Below are positions 19,601-26,852 of a stretch of 34,932 bases of DNA, piece by piece (position 1 is the first letter of the stretch; every line of letters begins with the position of its first letter). Below the pieces are notes generated by a model. The model searched no databases and was not told where the DNA came from. It was given only the letters and a program-made list of their open reading frames with translations. The stretch comes from Curvibacter sp. GTDB lineage: Bacteria; Pseudomonadota; Gammaproteobacteria; Burkholderiales; Burkholderiaceae_C. Made by a program: the position numbers and the translations under genes. The DNA lies in assembly GCA_019233055.1 (NCBI GenBank), contig JAFAMV010000023.1:1-34932 (forward strand), read 5' to 3'.

Positions 19601-21096
19601 CTGCTGCGGTGCCGGCATCGGCCCTGATGAGCCCGGTCCAGGCCTCGCAGGCCGCACAGGCGGTGCAGATGGCCCAGGCCGCCCCGGCGGGCTACGCCCA
19701 GGCCAGTCCTACGCCTTATGTGCCGGCGACCGGCATCCCGGCCCCGGCCTACAACAGCAGTGCGCCCCCCCTGCCGGCGGCCTCAGGCTGGTCGGTGGCA
19801 CCTGCGCCGGCCGCCGCCGCCCCGCTGCCCAACGGCATGCCGGCGCCGCAGGCGCGCACCGCCCGCGACGATCTGCGCGAGCTCCAGCAGGACCGCATCC
19901 CGGTGGCCACGCTCGGCCTGGTGACCCGCTTCCGTGCCGGTACCTCGGGCACCAGCCAGCTCAGCGACATCGAGACGCCGCTGCAGCTCAGGTTCGACGC
20001 GGGCGATGCCAAGGTCTCGCTGCAGATCACGCCGACCGCCCTCAACGCCGGCACGCCGGGCAGCGACTTCGGTTCGCTGAGCACCTTCGGCGCCGGGCCG
20101 GTGACCTCGCTGAACCAGCCCACCCTGCTGCCGGGCTCGCAGAGCGCCACCGGCGCCGGCCTCGGCGTGGCCTATGAGTCCGGCCGCCTCAAGGTCGATG
20201 TGGGCACCACGCCGATCGGCTTCCAGAACGTGGACATCACGGGCGGCCTGCGCTACAGCGTGCCGGTGGGCGATCAGGCGGCGGTGGGCATCAACCTGTC
20301 GCGCCGTCCGGTGACCGACAGCCTGCTGTCCTTCGCCGGCGCCACCGACACCCGCACCGGCCTCAAGTGGGGCGGTGTGTCTGCCACCGGCGGGCGGGTC
20401 GACCTGAGCTGGGATGCCGATGACTTCGGCGCCTACACCTATGGCGCGGCCTATGCGCTGACCGGCAACAACGTGGCTTCCAACAGCAAGATCGAAGCCG
20501 GCGGCGGCCTGTACTGGCGGGTCAACCAGACGCCGAATTCGGGCCTGACCACCGGCCTGAACCTGACGGCCATGGGCTACAACAAGAACCTGGGCAACTT
20601 CACCTATGGGCAGGGCGGCTATTTCAGCCCGCAGAGCTACCTGCTGATGAGCGTGCCCATCGACTGGGCCTCGCGCAGCAACCGCATCTCCTACGAGGTC
20701 AAGGGCTCGATCGGGCTGCAGCATTTCAGTGAAAGCAGTTCGCCGTACTTCCCGACCAACTCGACCCTGCAGTCGGCGGCGGTGGCCGCGGCCAACAGCG
20801 CCTTCGCCTTCGGCCTGGCCGGCAGCAACAGCAATGGCGCCATCTACCCGAGCCAGACCAAGACCGGCCTGGGCTACAACCTGGGCGTGGCCCTCGAGTA
20901 CCAGATCCATCCCCAGGTCTTCTTCGGCGGCCACCTGGCCATCGACAACGCGCAGGATTACCGCCAGTTCACCGGTGGCATCTACGTGCGCTATGCGCTC
21001 GAGCCCTATTCGGGTCTGCAGGCCCTGCCGCTCAACGCCATCCACTCGCCCTATGACCAGTGCCGCCAGGCACCGGGCTGCGGCATCCGCGAGTAA
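16621..21096 (+). CDS. bcsC: Cellulose export outer-membrane protein BcsC, enlarged linker
   Basis: A 1491-residue exporter. A signal peptide is followed by about 790 residues of TPR repeats (for example AAEAWQKLLRVNPNQAEALGG, DYAQGITLYNRLLEKDPNNL) that form the periplasmic scaffold. A C-terminal BCSC_C beta-barrel starts near residue 1080 (DDLRELQQDRIPVATLGLVT) and carries alternating aromatic strands to the end. Between them, residues of about 820-1078 (nt 19080-19855) are almost wholly Ala, Pro, Gln, Ser and Val; family members I know are nearer 1150-1300 residues and lack such a long linker. The start is fixed by the GGAGAAGGC stretch before 16621, and the first 25 nt overlap bcsZ. It is the last gene of the operon. 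Confidence 0.93.
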   Translation: MSYRQRTLILGLMAALSVPAVHAQQPAIKALVEQGRYWQGKGNFERAAEAWQKLLRVNPNQAEALGGMAIAEANAKHLDEAARYLAQLKSSNPNHPSIPEVEQAVNTIRNAPQLQNARELAKAGKPAEALSTYQSALGRQAPRGPLALEYYQTLGGTAQGWEAARKGLEQLAQESPDDPHIALALAQHLTYRDATRREGIAQLSRLAGNPDVGSAAVESWRKALAWIGSRSADIPLYQAFLRAYPGDAGVQARLSEVEREQSQLRATAAASNDPLRKRTQEAFKALDDGDLEAAEAGFRSVLEARPNDGDALGGFGVLRLRQENFGQARDYLERASRLGQAGRWKSALDSATYWTLVAQATSARESGNLDSARQMLQQAVRLDPRETTAENDLADVLVESGQYDAAETLYRRVLARQADNPDAVRGLVGVLAQNNKADEALRIVEQLSPSQQEKVGALGRLRATQALGQAKAAAARGDDTGARVALENALLNDPANAWVRLDLARLYIKLGATAEARGIMDGLLISNPNMPEALYAHALLSAETADWAGAQATLERVPSANRTRDIAALYKRVWVHVQANTASALASQGRRQEALNLLAQAEPFAGTDPELLGSLALAYTDAGDSNRAMATIRQLLARSARPEPGLRLQYAAILLKTRQDVELAGILRQLQGMPMTAQQRQSFEDLRVAYVVRQADALRDAGDLAAAYDTLSPVLADHPNDPLVIGALARMYAANNDYAQGITLYNRLLEKDPNNLQLLLPAASLAISAKEFPYAESALQIALVRAPQDPEVLTAAGRLYRAEGKTSKATEYFAAAVAAENQLRASQLAAGGQAAAVQNQNPFAARSGQSGLQRQPFTPLSASPMPSMVPVGTLSAYPASVPSRPLPAALGLPMQPVVQTPTAAQTFIPDPASAGRAAQGLPVYAQPAPVAAAPALPTPATYQQVGYQPAPLQSATAAPAPAAKAVTAPSRSTSTNSLGSTRSLAVDSSAAPAPAAVPASALMSPVQASQAAQAVQMAQAAPAGYAQASPTPYVPATGIPAPAYNSSAPPLPAASGWSVAPAPAAAAPLPNGMPAPQARTARDDLRELQQDRIPVATLGLVTRFRAGTSGTSQLSDIETPLQLRFDAGDAKVSLQITPTALNAGTPGSDFGSLSTFGAGPVTSLNQPTLLPGSQSATGAGLGVAYESGRLKVDVGTTPIGFQNVDITGGLRYSVPVGDQAAVGINLSRRPVTDSLLSFAGATDTRTGLKWGGVSATGGRVDLSWDADDFGAYTYGAAYALTGNNVASNSKIEAGGGLYWRVNQTPNSGLTTGLNLTAMGYNKNLGNFTYGQGGYFSPQSYLLMSVPIDWASRSNRISYEVKGSIGLQHFSESSSPYFPTNSTLQSAAVAAANSAFAFGLAGSNSNGAIYPSQTKTGLGYNLGVALEYQIHPQVFFGGHLAIDNAQDYRQFTGGIYVRYALEPYSGLQALPLNAIHSPYDQCRQAPGCGIRE

Positions 21097-21143
21097 GTCG
21101 TCGCCCTGACCGCCGGCCGGCCGCAGGCGTGGCCGCAGGGCGC

Positions 21144-21950
21144 TCAGGGCCTGGCCGACAGGATGCAGTCGGCCAGTTCGGCAAAGCCGGCACCGCGTTC
21201 CTGGCGACAGAGGTAGCGCGGCAAAGCCTGCAGCTCGGGCAGGAAGCGTGCGACGTTCGCTACCGCGGCACTGAGCGGGAAATGCCCGAACATCAACTGG
21301 TCATTGGTCGAGTCGCCCACATAGGCCCAGCGGCCGATCTCGTCGTCGAGCCGACGCCCGAACAGCTGCTGCACGATCCAGCGCGCGCCCTCGAGCTTGT
21401 TGTGGGATCCATACCAGCCGTTGATGTGGATGCTGCTGACGGTGGCGTTCATGCCCTCGCTGCGCATGATCTGCACCGCCTGCCCGATGCGTTCGGGGGG
21501 CAGCTGTGTGAACTCGCTGTGGTCGATGGCGATGTCGGTCTCGCGGCCGTCCGAATCGCGTGCACGCAGCGCCCCCGGCACCTCCTGCTCGATGCGGCGC
21601 AGGACCTGCTGCATGCGTTCGAAATGGCGCTGCCGGGTGGCTGCGTCCTGCTGATAGATCTTGTGCACACCGCCCGAGGCCTGGGGCAGCAGGGCCACGG
21701 CGCCGTTCTCGGCGACGATGGCGTCGACCGGCCAACAGGCCGCAAATGGCGCGCTCCAGCCGGCAGGCCGCCCGGTGATGGGGATCAGGTGCAGCCCGGC
21801 CTGCCTCAGGCGCCCGAGGGCGTCCAGCGCGTCGGCCGTGATGGCGCCGTCGCTGGTCAGCGTGTCGTCGATGTCGGTGAGCAGGCCGCACAAGCCGGCC
21901 AGGGCCTCGCTGGGCAGGGCCGACAGGGGCTGCAGGGTGGCTTCGGGCAT
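21144..21950 (-). CDS. HAD-IIB (Cof/MPGP-like) phosphatase
   Basis: A 268-residue HAD hydrolase with motif I D26-I-D28-D-T (TDIDDTLTSDG), motif II T59-G-R in PITGRP, a lysine in the HNKLEGARW segment as motif III and motif IV GDSTND (212-217). The large cap between about residues 85 and 190 is the type IIB cap of sugar-phosphate and mannosyl-3-phosphoglycerate phosphatases. The ATG at 21950 is chosen; the open frame continues upstream across the next gene as a shadow. It is the last gene of the minus-strand pentose-lipid cluster, 5 nt after the GtrA gene. Dephosphorylation of a phosphorylated sugar or lipid-sugar intermediate is a fair guess, not shown. Confidence 0.8.
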   Translation of the reverse strand: MPEATLQPLSALPSEALAGLCGLLTDIDDTLTSDGAITADALDALGRLRQAGLHLIPITGRPAGWSAPFAACWPVDAIVAENGAVALLPQASGGVHKIYQQDAATRQRHFERMQQVLRRIEQEVPGALRARDSDGRETDIAIDHSEFTQLPPERIGQAVQIMRSEGMNATVSSIHINGWYGSHNKLEGARWIVQQLFGRRLDDEIGRWAYVGDSTNDQLMFGHFPLSAAVANVARFLPELQALPRYLCRQERGAGFAELADCILSARP

Positions 21951-21955
21951 GGCTT

Positions 21956-22384
21956 TCAGCTGTGCGGTTGGCGGTGGGCGCGGAACACCAGGTAGCGCGC
22001 ACTGGCGAAATTGAAGCCCATGCCCGCCAGACTGCCCAGCGCGACACCCAGCAGGGGCGAGAAGGACCCGCCCACCCATTGCAGGGTGGCGGCGTAGGCG
22101 GCGTAGTTGACGCAACCGCCCAGGGTCATGGAGGCCAGGTATTGCAGGTACTGGCGCCACACCGGCTTGTCGCCGCCGTGGCCGTCAAAGGTGTAGCGCC
22201 GGTTGACCGCCCAGGTGGTGGTGGCCGCGCCGAGAAAGGACAGCACCCGTGCACCATAGAAGCCCAGCCAGGGGGCCAGGGCATAGAGCATGGCGCTGTC
22301 GACGGCCAGGCCGATCAGGCCGGCCAGCACGAAGAAGGCCAGTTGACGCCGGGCGGATTGCATGGAGGTCTGGGATCGGGTCAT
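21956..22384 (-). CDS. GtrA-family small membrane protein (candidate lipid-sugar flippase)
   Basis: A 142-residue protein with four hydrophobic helices: LAFFVLAGLIGLAVDSAMLY, VLSFLGAATTTWAVN, YLASMTLGGCVNYAAYAA and LLGVALGSLAGMGFNFAS. It ends with the family-typical ARYLVFR. GtrA-like proteins are thought to move polyprenyl-linked sugars across the inner membrane. The mycobacterial member Rv3789 is encoded beside dprE1 and dprE2 and has been linked to decaprenyl-phosphoryl-arabinose transport or recruitment. The same neighbours are present here. The ATG at 22384 comes 4 nt after the SDR gene. Confidence 0.88.
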   Translation of the reverse strand: MTRSQTSMQSARRQLAFFVLAGLIGLAVDSAMLYALAPWLGFYGARVLSFLGAATTTWAVNRRYTFDGHGGDKPVWRQYLQYLASMTLGGCVNYAAYAATLQWVGGSFSPLLGVALGSLAGMGFNFASARYLVFRAHRQPHS

Positions 22385-22388
22385 GCGC

Positions 22389-23126
22389 TTACAGGGAAAG
22401 CCGCTTGAAGATCCGCTCGGGCAGGTGACGGATGATGAACATGATCGGACGCCAGAAGCCCGGCAGGTAGACCTCATCGCGGCCATGGCGGATGGCCGCA
22501 TCGATGCCCCGGGCCACGCTGTCGGGCGAGGCCCACAACGGGCCTTTCTTGAAAGCGCGGGTCATCGGCGTGTCGACAAAGCCCGGCTTGATGGTCAGGA
22601 CCTGGACGCCGCTGCGGTGCAGCCGGTTGCGCAGCCCCTGCAGAAACAGGCTCACGGCGCCTTTGGCGGCGCCGTAGACATAGTTGGACTGGCGGCCCCT
22701 GTCGCCCGCCACCGAACTGATCACAGCGATACAGCCCCGCCTCTGCGCCTCGAAGCGCTCGGCCAGCGCGGTGCACAGAGCGATCACCGAGAGGGCATTG
22801 GTCTGGAATTCGGCCAGCGTCCGGTCGACGCTGAGCTGGCAGGCACTCTGGTCGGGCAGGGTGCCGTGGGCGATCAGCACGGTGTCCAGTCCCCCCATGA
22901 CCTGGGTGGCGTGATCCAGCAAGCCGCCATGGGCCGACAGGTCGGTGGCATCGAAGGCCTGGCTGTGCACACTGGCAGCGCCGCGCAGACGCAGGTCGGC
23001 CGCCATGGCCTCGAGACGGTCGGCGCGGCGGGCGGCCAGGACCAGGTGGTGCCCTTGGGCGGCGAATCGGCGGGCGGTGGCTTCGGCGATTGCCGAAGTG
23101 GCGCCCACGACGAGGATCTTGCGCAT
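22389..23126 (-). CDS. DprE2-like SDR (decaprenylphospho-2-keto-pentose reductase)
   Basis: A 245-residue short-chain dehydrogenase. The NAD(P)-binding Gly-rich segment is VVGATSAIAEATARRFAAQG (7-25), NTN-like AHG at 86-88, the catalytic serine in VISSVAG (135-141) and Y151-x3-K155. The MRKILVVGATSAIAEA start and the C-terminal hydrophobic tail (PGFWRPIMFIIRHLPERIFK) match DprE2, which reduces the 2-keto intermediate made by DprE1 to the arabino form. It begins one base after the DprE1-like gene stop, a near-overlap typical of this enzyme pair. A general SDR function would be the alternative without this context. Confidence 0.85.
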   Translation of the reverse strand: MRKILVVGATSAIAEATARRFAAQGHHLVLAARRADRLEAMAADLRLRGAASVHSQAFDATDLSAHGGLLDHATQVMGGLDTVLIAHGTLPDQSACQLSVDRTLAEFQTNALSVIALCTALAERFEAQRRGCIAVISSVAGDRGRQSNYVYGAAKGAVSLFLQGLRNRLHRSGVQVLTIKPGFVDTPMTRAFKKGPLWASPDSVARGIDAAIRHGRDEVYLPGFWRPIMFIIRHLPERIFKRLSL

Positions 23127-23127
23127 A

Positions 23128-24447
23128 TCAGGTCCTGTGGGATGCGAGTGCGGTCCGGCGCCAGAACGCCGAATTGAGTTGAGGATCGCGCCGGGCTTCG
23201 AGCTCTTCCCAGCGCGGGTAGGCCTTGCGGAACAGGGCGCTGCCCATGTGGGCGTCCTTGGCCGGGTACAGCGCGCCGGCGGCGGCCTCGACGATGGCGT
23301 CGAGTTCGGCAAACAGGGTCTGCGTCACGGGGCCTCGCTGCGCGAAGTCGAGCGCCAGTGTCGTGCCGGGTCGGGCAAAGGACAGCCATCCCGGCGCCCG
23401 GCGGTCGCCGAACTGTTTGAGCACCGCCAGGAAAGAGCCTTCTGCGCTGCGGGCAATGGCGCCCAGCAAAGCCTTGACCCCTTCTTCTGCGGACTCGGGC
23501 GGCAGCACGCACTGGTATTGCTGGAAGCCTCGTGGTCCGTACAGCCGGTTCCAGTCGAGGATACTGTCCAGGGGGTAGAAGTAGGGCTGGTAGTGCTGCA
23601 GCGCGGTGCGGCATCGCTGGCGTTGCCGGTGGTAATACAGCGCATTGAAGGCGGGCAGGGTGAGCCGGTTCACCGCCGGGAGTGGTGGCGTGAAGGGCAC
23701 GGCCCACTGGCGTGCCGAAGGAGTTTTGCCTTCTGCCAGCGCCCCAGCATGGTTGGCGCGCAGAAAATGCCCGCGCCCGAGAGAGCGGCCCTTGGCCAGG
23801 CAGTCGATCCAGGCCACCGTGTACTCCCAGTCGTTGGACTGCGCCGAGAGTTCGAAGAACTCACCGAGATCCCCGAATTTGATCGATTCGGTGTGCAGCC
23901 AAGGCCCGGCCACCGGGCGCAACTGCAGTTCGACGCGGGTGATCACACCGGTCAGCCCCAGCCCGCCGATCGTGGCGGCGAACCAGTCGCTGTGCTGCTC
24001 CCGTGAGCAGCGGCGGCGGCTGCCATCCGAACGCAGCAGCTCCAGACCGAGCACCTGGTCGCCGAAGCTGCCGGCCCCATGGTGGTTCTTTCCGTGGACG
24101 TCGTTGGCCACGGCGCCGCCCACGGTGACGAAGCGGGTGCCCGGCGTCACGGCCGGAAACCAGCCACAGGGCAGGGCCAGGCGGATCAGGTCGGACAGCA
24201 GCAGACCTGCCTCGCATTGCAGGCGTCCGCTGTGGCGGTCGAAATGCAGCACGCGGTCCAATTGCCGCAGATCCAGCACCTGGGCGCTCGGCGCGATCAC
24301 GCTGTCGCCATAGCTGCGGCCGTTGCCGAAGACCAGTGAATCGGCGGGCAAGGCCTGCAGTGCGCCAGGCAGTTCATCGTCGAAGCGGGGCCGTGAGCCT
24401 TGCTGCTGCGTGGCAGGGTAACGTCCCCAGGATGAATAGGAAGCCAT
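23128..24447 (-). CDS. DprE1-like FAD-dependent decaprenylphosphoryl-ribose 2-oxidase
   Basis: A 439-residue vanillyl-alcohol-oxidase-type flavoenzyme. FAD-binding motifs are GNGRSYGDS (41-49) and TPGTRFVTVGGAVANDVHGK with KNHHGAGSFGD (101-130), which align closely with mycobacterial DprE1. The substrate domain includes DWNRLYGPRGFQQYQCVLP (298-316) and YPAKDA (394-399), where K397 matches the essential lysine K418. The cysteine that benzothiazinones attack (C387) corresponds to A365 here (TTLALDF against NICVDF). It follows the HAD-UbiA gene after 12 nt and is followed by the DprE2-like gene after 1 nt. Substrate chain length and pentose identity are inferred. Confidence 0.87.
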   Translation of the reverse strand: MASYSSWGRYPATQQQGSRPRFDDELPGALQALPADSLVFGNGRSYGDSVIAPSAQVLDLRQLDRVLHFDRHSGRLQCEAGLLLSDLIRLALPCGWFPAVTPGTRFVTVGGAVANDVHGKNHHGAGSFGDQVLGLELLRSDGSRRRCSREQHSDWFAATIGGLGLTGVITRVELQLRPVAGPWLHTESIKFGDLGEFFELSAQSNDWEYTVAWIDCLAKGRSLGRGHFLRANHAGALAEGKTPSARQWAVPFTPPLPAVNRLTLPAFNALYYHRQRQRCRTALQHYQPYFYPLDSILDWNRLYGPRGFQQYQCVLPPESAEEGVKALLGAIARSAEGSFLAVLKQFGDRRAPGWLSFARPGTTLALDFAQRGPVTQTLFAELDAIVEAAAGALYPAKDAHMGSALFRKAYPRWEELEARRDPQLNSAFWRRTALASHRT

Positions 24448-24459
24448 GGTGCCTACAGC

Positions 24460-25887
24460 TCAGATGGCCAGCCAGAACATCAGCGCCAGGCCCAGCGCTA
24501 CGATGAGGCTGACCTTGTCGCGGGCGGCGAAGACCACCGGGTCCTCGTGCATCTCGCCACGGTGTGCCAGCAGCCAGGCGCGGCTGATCCAGTACAGCAG
24601 GAAGGGGCAGGCCAGCCAGATATAGCGAGGTTCCCGGTACAAAGGGACCACATCGGCGCTGTTCAGATAGAGCGCCATGACCAGCACCGAGGCGTAGCCC
24701 GAGGTCGCACCGAAGGCCATCAGCAACGTCAGGTCTTCGACGTGGTAGCCCCGCCCGCGCGCCTTGCTGAGGCTGCCGGCACGGCGCAATTCCAGCAACT
24801 CGGAGTAGCGCTTCAACAAGGCCAGGCTGAGGAAGATGAACATCGAAAAGGCCAGCAGCCAGAACGAGGGGCGCACCCCCACGGCCGCTGCGCCGGCGAT
24901 GATGCGCAGCGTGTAGAGGGCCGCCAGCGTGATGACGTCGAGCATCACCTGCCGCTTGAGCCAGAAGGAATAGGCCATCGTCAGCAGGTAATAGGCACTG
25001 AGGACCACCGCGAAGGTCCAGTGCAGGCCCGACGCCAAGGCCAAGGCCACCATCAGCAGGGCCGGCGTGGCCAGGACACCTGCGGCGATGGACAGGCGCC
25101 CCGCCGCAAAGGGGCGCAGACGCTTGCTCCGATGATGGCGATCGTCGCCCAGATCCAGCAGGTCATTGAGCAGGTAGACGCTCGACGCCGTGAGGCTGAA
25201 GGCCAGAAAACCTGCCACCGCCTGCAGCAGCAACGAGCCCTCCCAGATCCGGTGGGCAGCCAGTGCGGGGACGAAAATCAGCAGATTCTTCAGCCATTGG
25301 TGCAGGCGCAAGGCCTTGGCCCAGACCCCAAGGCCTGCAGGCTGGGGTGGGTGCACACATTCGATGGACGTGATGCGCGCGGCTTGTCGTGCCAGTGTCG
25401 GCTTGGCGTTGACCACGACTGCGGCCGAAGCGCCCTGCCAGACGGCCAGATCGGCGCCAGAATTTCCGGCATAGACAAAGTCGCCTGCCCCCATCGTCTC
25501 GACAAGCCGTTGGCGTTTCACATCGCCCGCCAGATTGGTGCGGCCATCGCTGGCCAACACCGCGTCGAAAAGACCCAGATGTTCCGCGACTTGGTGGGCG
25601 AGTCGCTGATCCGAGGCCGTGGCCAGGATCAGCCGGCGTCCGCTCGCACGTTGGGTACGCAACCAATCCAGGAACGGTTGGTTGTAGGGCAGGGTCGCGG
25701 GATCCAGGTTGATGCGCTTCGCCAACTCGGATTTCAGGTGGGCCTTGCCCCGCATCAGCCACAGCGGGATCCTGACGGCGTCCACGGGCGATTGCCGCAG
25801 CAAAGCCATGACGGATTCATGGAGCAGGTCGGTGAGCAGCAGGGTGCCGTCCAGGTCGACCACAAGAGGGCGGGCGCCCCGGGTCAT
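24460..25887 (-). CDS. HAD phosphatase-UbiA prenyltransferase fusion (DPPR-synthase-like)
   Basis: A 475-residue two-domain protein. Residues 1-180 form a HAD phosphatase with DLDGTLL (11-17), TASD (90-93) and GNSGADLAVW (141-150). Residues of about 190-475 form a UbiA-superfamily membrane transferase with NDLLDLGDD (241-249), SKRLRPFAAG after it, and a second acidic motif around D317 in VMLDVITLAALYTLR, plus about eight helices. The mycobacterial counterpart Rv3806c joins polyprenyl phosphate to phosphoribosyl pyrophosphate; the HAD part could remove the 5-phosphate from the product. The ATG at 25887 overlaps the stop of the preceding gene as ATGA. Confidence 0.88.
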   Translation of the reverse strand: MTRGARPLVVDLDGTLLLTDLLHESVMALLRQSPVDAVRIPLWLMRGKAHLKSELAKRINLDPATLPYNQPFLDWLRTQRASGRRLILATASDQRLAHQVAEHLGLFDAVLASDGRTNLAGDVKRQRLVETMGAGDFVYAGNSGADLAVWQGASAAVVVNAKPTLARQAARITSIECVHPPQPAGLGVWAKALRLHQWLKNLLIFVPALAAHRIWEGSLLLQAVAGFLAFSLTASSVYLLNDLLDLGDDRHHRSKRLRPFAAGRLSIAAGVLATPALLMVALALASGLHWTFAVVLSAYYLLTMAYSFWLKRQVMLDVITLAALYTLRIIAGAAAVGVRPSFWLLAFSMFIFLSLALLKRYSELLELRRAGSLSKARGRGYHVEDLTLLMAFGATSGYASVLVMALYLNSADVVPLYREPRYIWLACPFLLYWISRAWLLAHRGEMHEDPVVFAARDKVSLIVALGLALMFWLAI

Positions 25888-26852
25888 GGCGCGGACTCCC
25901 GTGGCACCCCGGGGCGGCGGGCATCGTGGCCCAGGGCCAGGCAGGCCAGCAGACCCAGCACAATGGCAAACCACAGGGTGGCCATGCGGCAGATGACCGT
26001 GGCCGCAGCCGCCGTCGGCAGGGAGCATCCGACCGTGGTGAGCCCCAGCACCATCACGGCTTCGGCGCTGCCCAGCCCCCCCGGAATGAAGGAGAGGGCG
26101 CCGACCAGCATCGACAGTGCGTAGACGCCGACGGCAGCCGTCGGACTGATCGATGCCCCCAGGGCGTCGACGACATAGAACAGACCCACGCCTTCGGCCA
26201 GCCATGCGAAGAAGCCCAATGCCAGGCTGGTGCCCAGCGGGCCCCACTGCAGCAGGACCAGGGTGTCGTGCCGGGTCTGGCTCAACTGGTCGGACAGTCG
26301 GCGCCAGCGGCTCTGGGGTGTGCAGCGTCGGGCGAAATGGGCCAGGACGGCATCGCTCAGCGGGCTGCGCAGCACCAGGACGAAGGCGATCGTGGCACTG
26401 CCGGCCAGCGCCAGCAACCAGGCCTGGCCGGGAAAGGCGGTCACCACGGCGCAGCACAGCAGGGACACCACCAGCATGTCCATCAGCCGCTCCCAGATGA
26501 AGGCCGAGAAGCTGTGGCGGTATTCAACACCGAATGGCTTCAGCGCCAATCCCCGCAGGGCCTCTCCGGCCTTGCCGGGGGTGGTGGTGAAGGCGAATCC
26601 GGCGACATAGATCAGCAGATGCCGCAGACTTGGCAGCCTGCGTGAACTGAGGGCCTGGATGACCCTGGCCCAGCGCAGGTAACGCAGTCCGTAGTTGAGC
26701 AGGGACAGGGCCAGGACAACGACCCATTGCAGCGCCCCGAGATGGCGGACGTCCTGCCAGGCTGCGGCGGCTTCGGTGTGGAAACGCCGGTACAGGAACA
26801 CCAGCCCGAATACAAGCAAGAGCCCCAACACGATTGAACCTACCCTTTTCAT
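25884..26852 (-). CDS. PF03706-type (lysylphosphatidylglycerol synthase TM region) membrane protein, flippase-like
   Basis: A 322-residue membrane protein with about eight helices. FTTTPGKAGEALRG and SFIPGGLGSAEAV are the two hallmark segments of the UPF0104/YbhN/AglD-like family, whose members act in lipid or lipid-sugar translocation or as helpers of glycosyltransferases. It is the first gene of the tight minus-strand run and overlaps the HAD-UbiA gene by 4 nt. A ribosome site AAAAGGGTAGG is visible a few bases downstream of the ATG on the plus-strand view, inside the gene, so the true initiation signal is unclear. Confidence 0.82.
   Translation of the reverse strand: MKRVGSIVLGLLLVFGLVFLYRRFHTEAAAAWQDVRHLGALQWVVVLALSLLNYGLRYLRWARVIQALSSRRLPSLRHLLIYVAGFAFTTTPGKAGEALRGLALKPFGVEYRHSFSAFIWERLMDMLVVSLLCCAVVTAFPGQAWLLALAGSATIAFVLVLRSPLSDAVLAHFARRCTPQSRWRRLSDQLSQTRHDTLVLLQWGPLGTSLALGFFAWLAEGVGLFYVVDALGASISPTAAVGVYALSMLVGALSFIPGGLGSAEAVMVLGLTTVGCSLPTAAAATVICRMATLWFAIVLGLLACLALGHDARRPGVPRESAP

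Noticed and set aside
21097..21143. GGCCGGCC palindrome and CGGCC/GGCCG hairpin between bcsC and the HAD gene
   Set aside because: No T-run in either direction and such GC palindromes are common at this composition; not enough for a terminator call.
24547..26124. 525-codon plus-strand open frame opposite the HAD-UbiA gene
   Set aside because: Gln/His/Arg-rich translation without hydrophobic or catalytic pattern; the minus-strand gene is certain.
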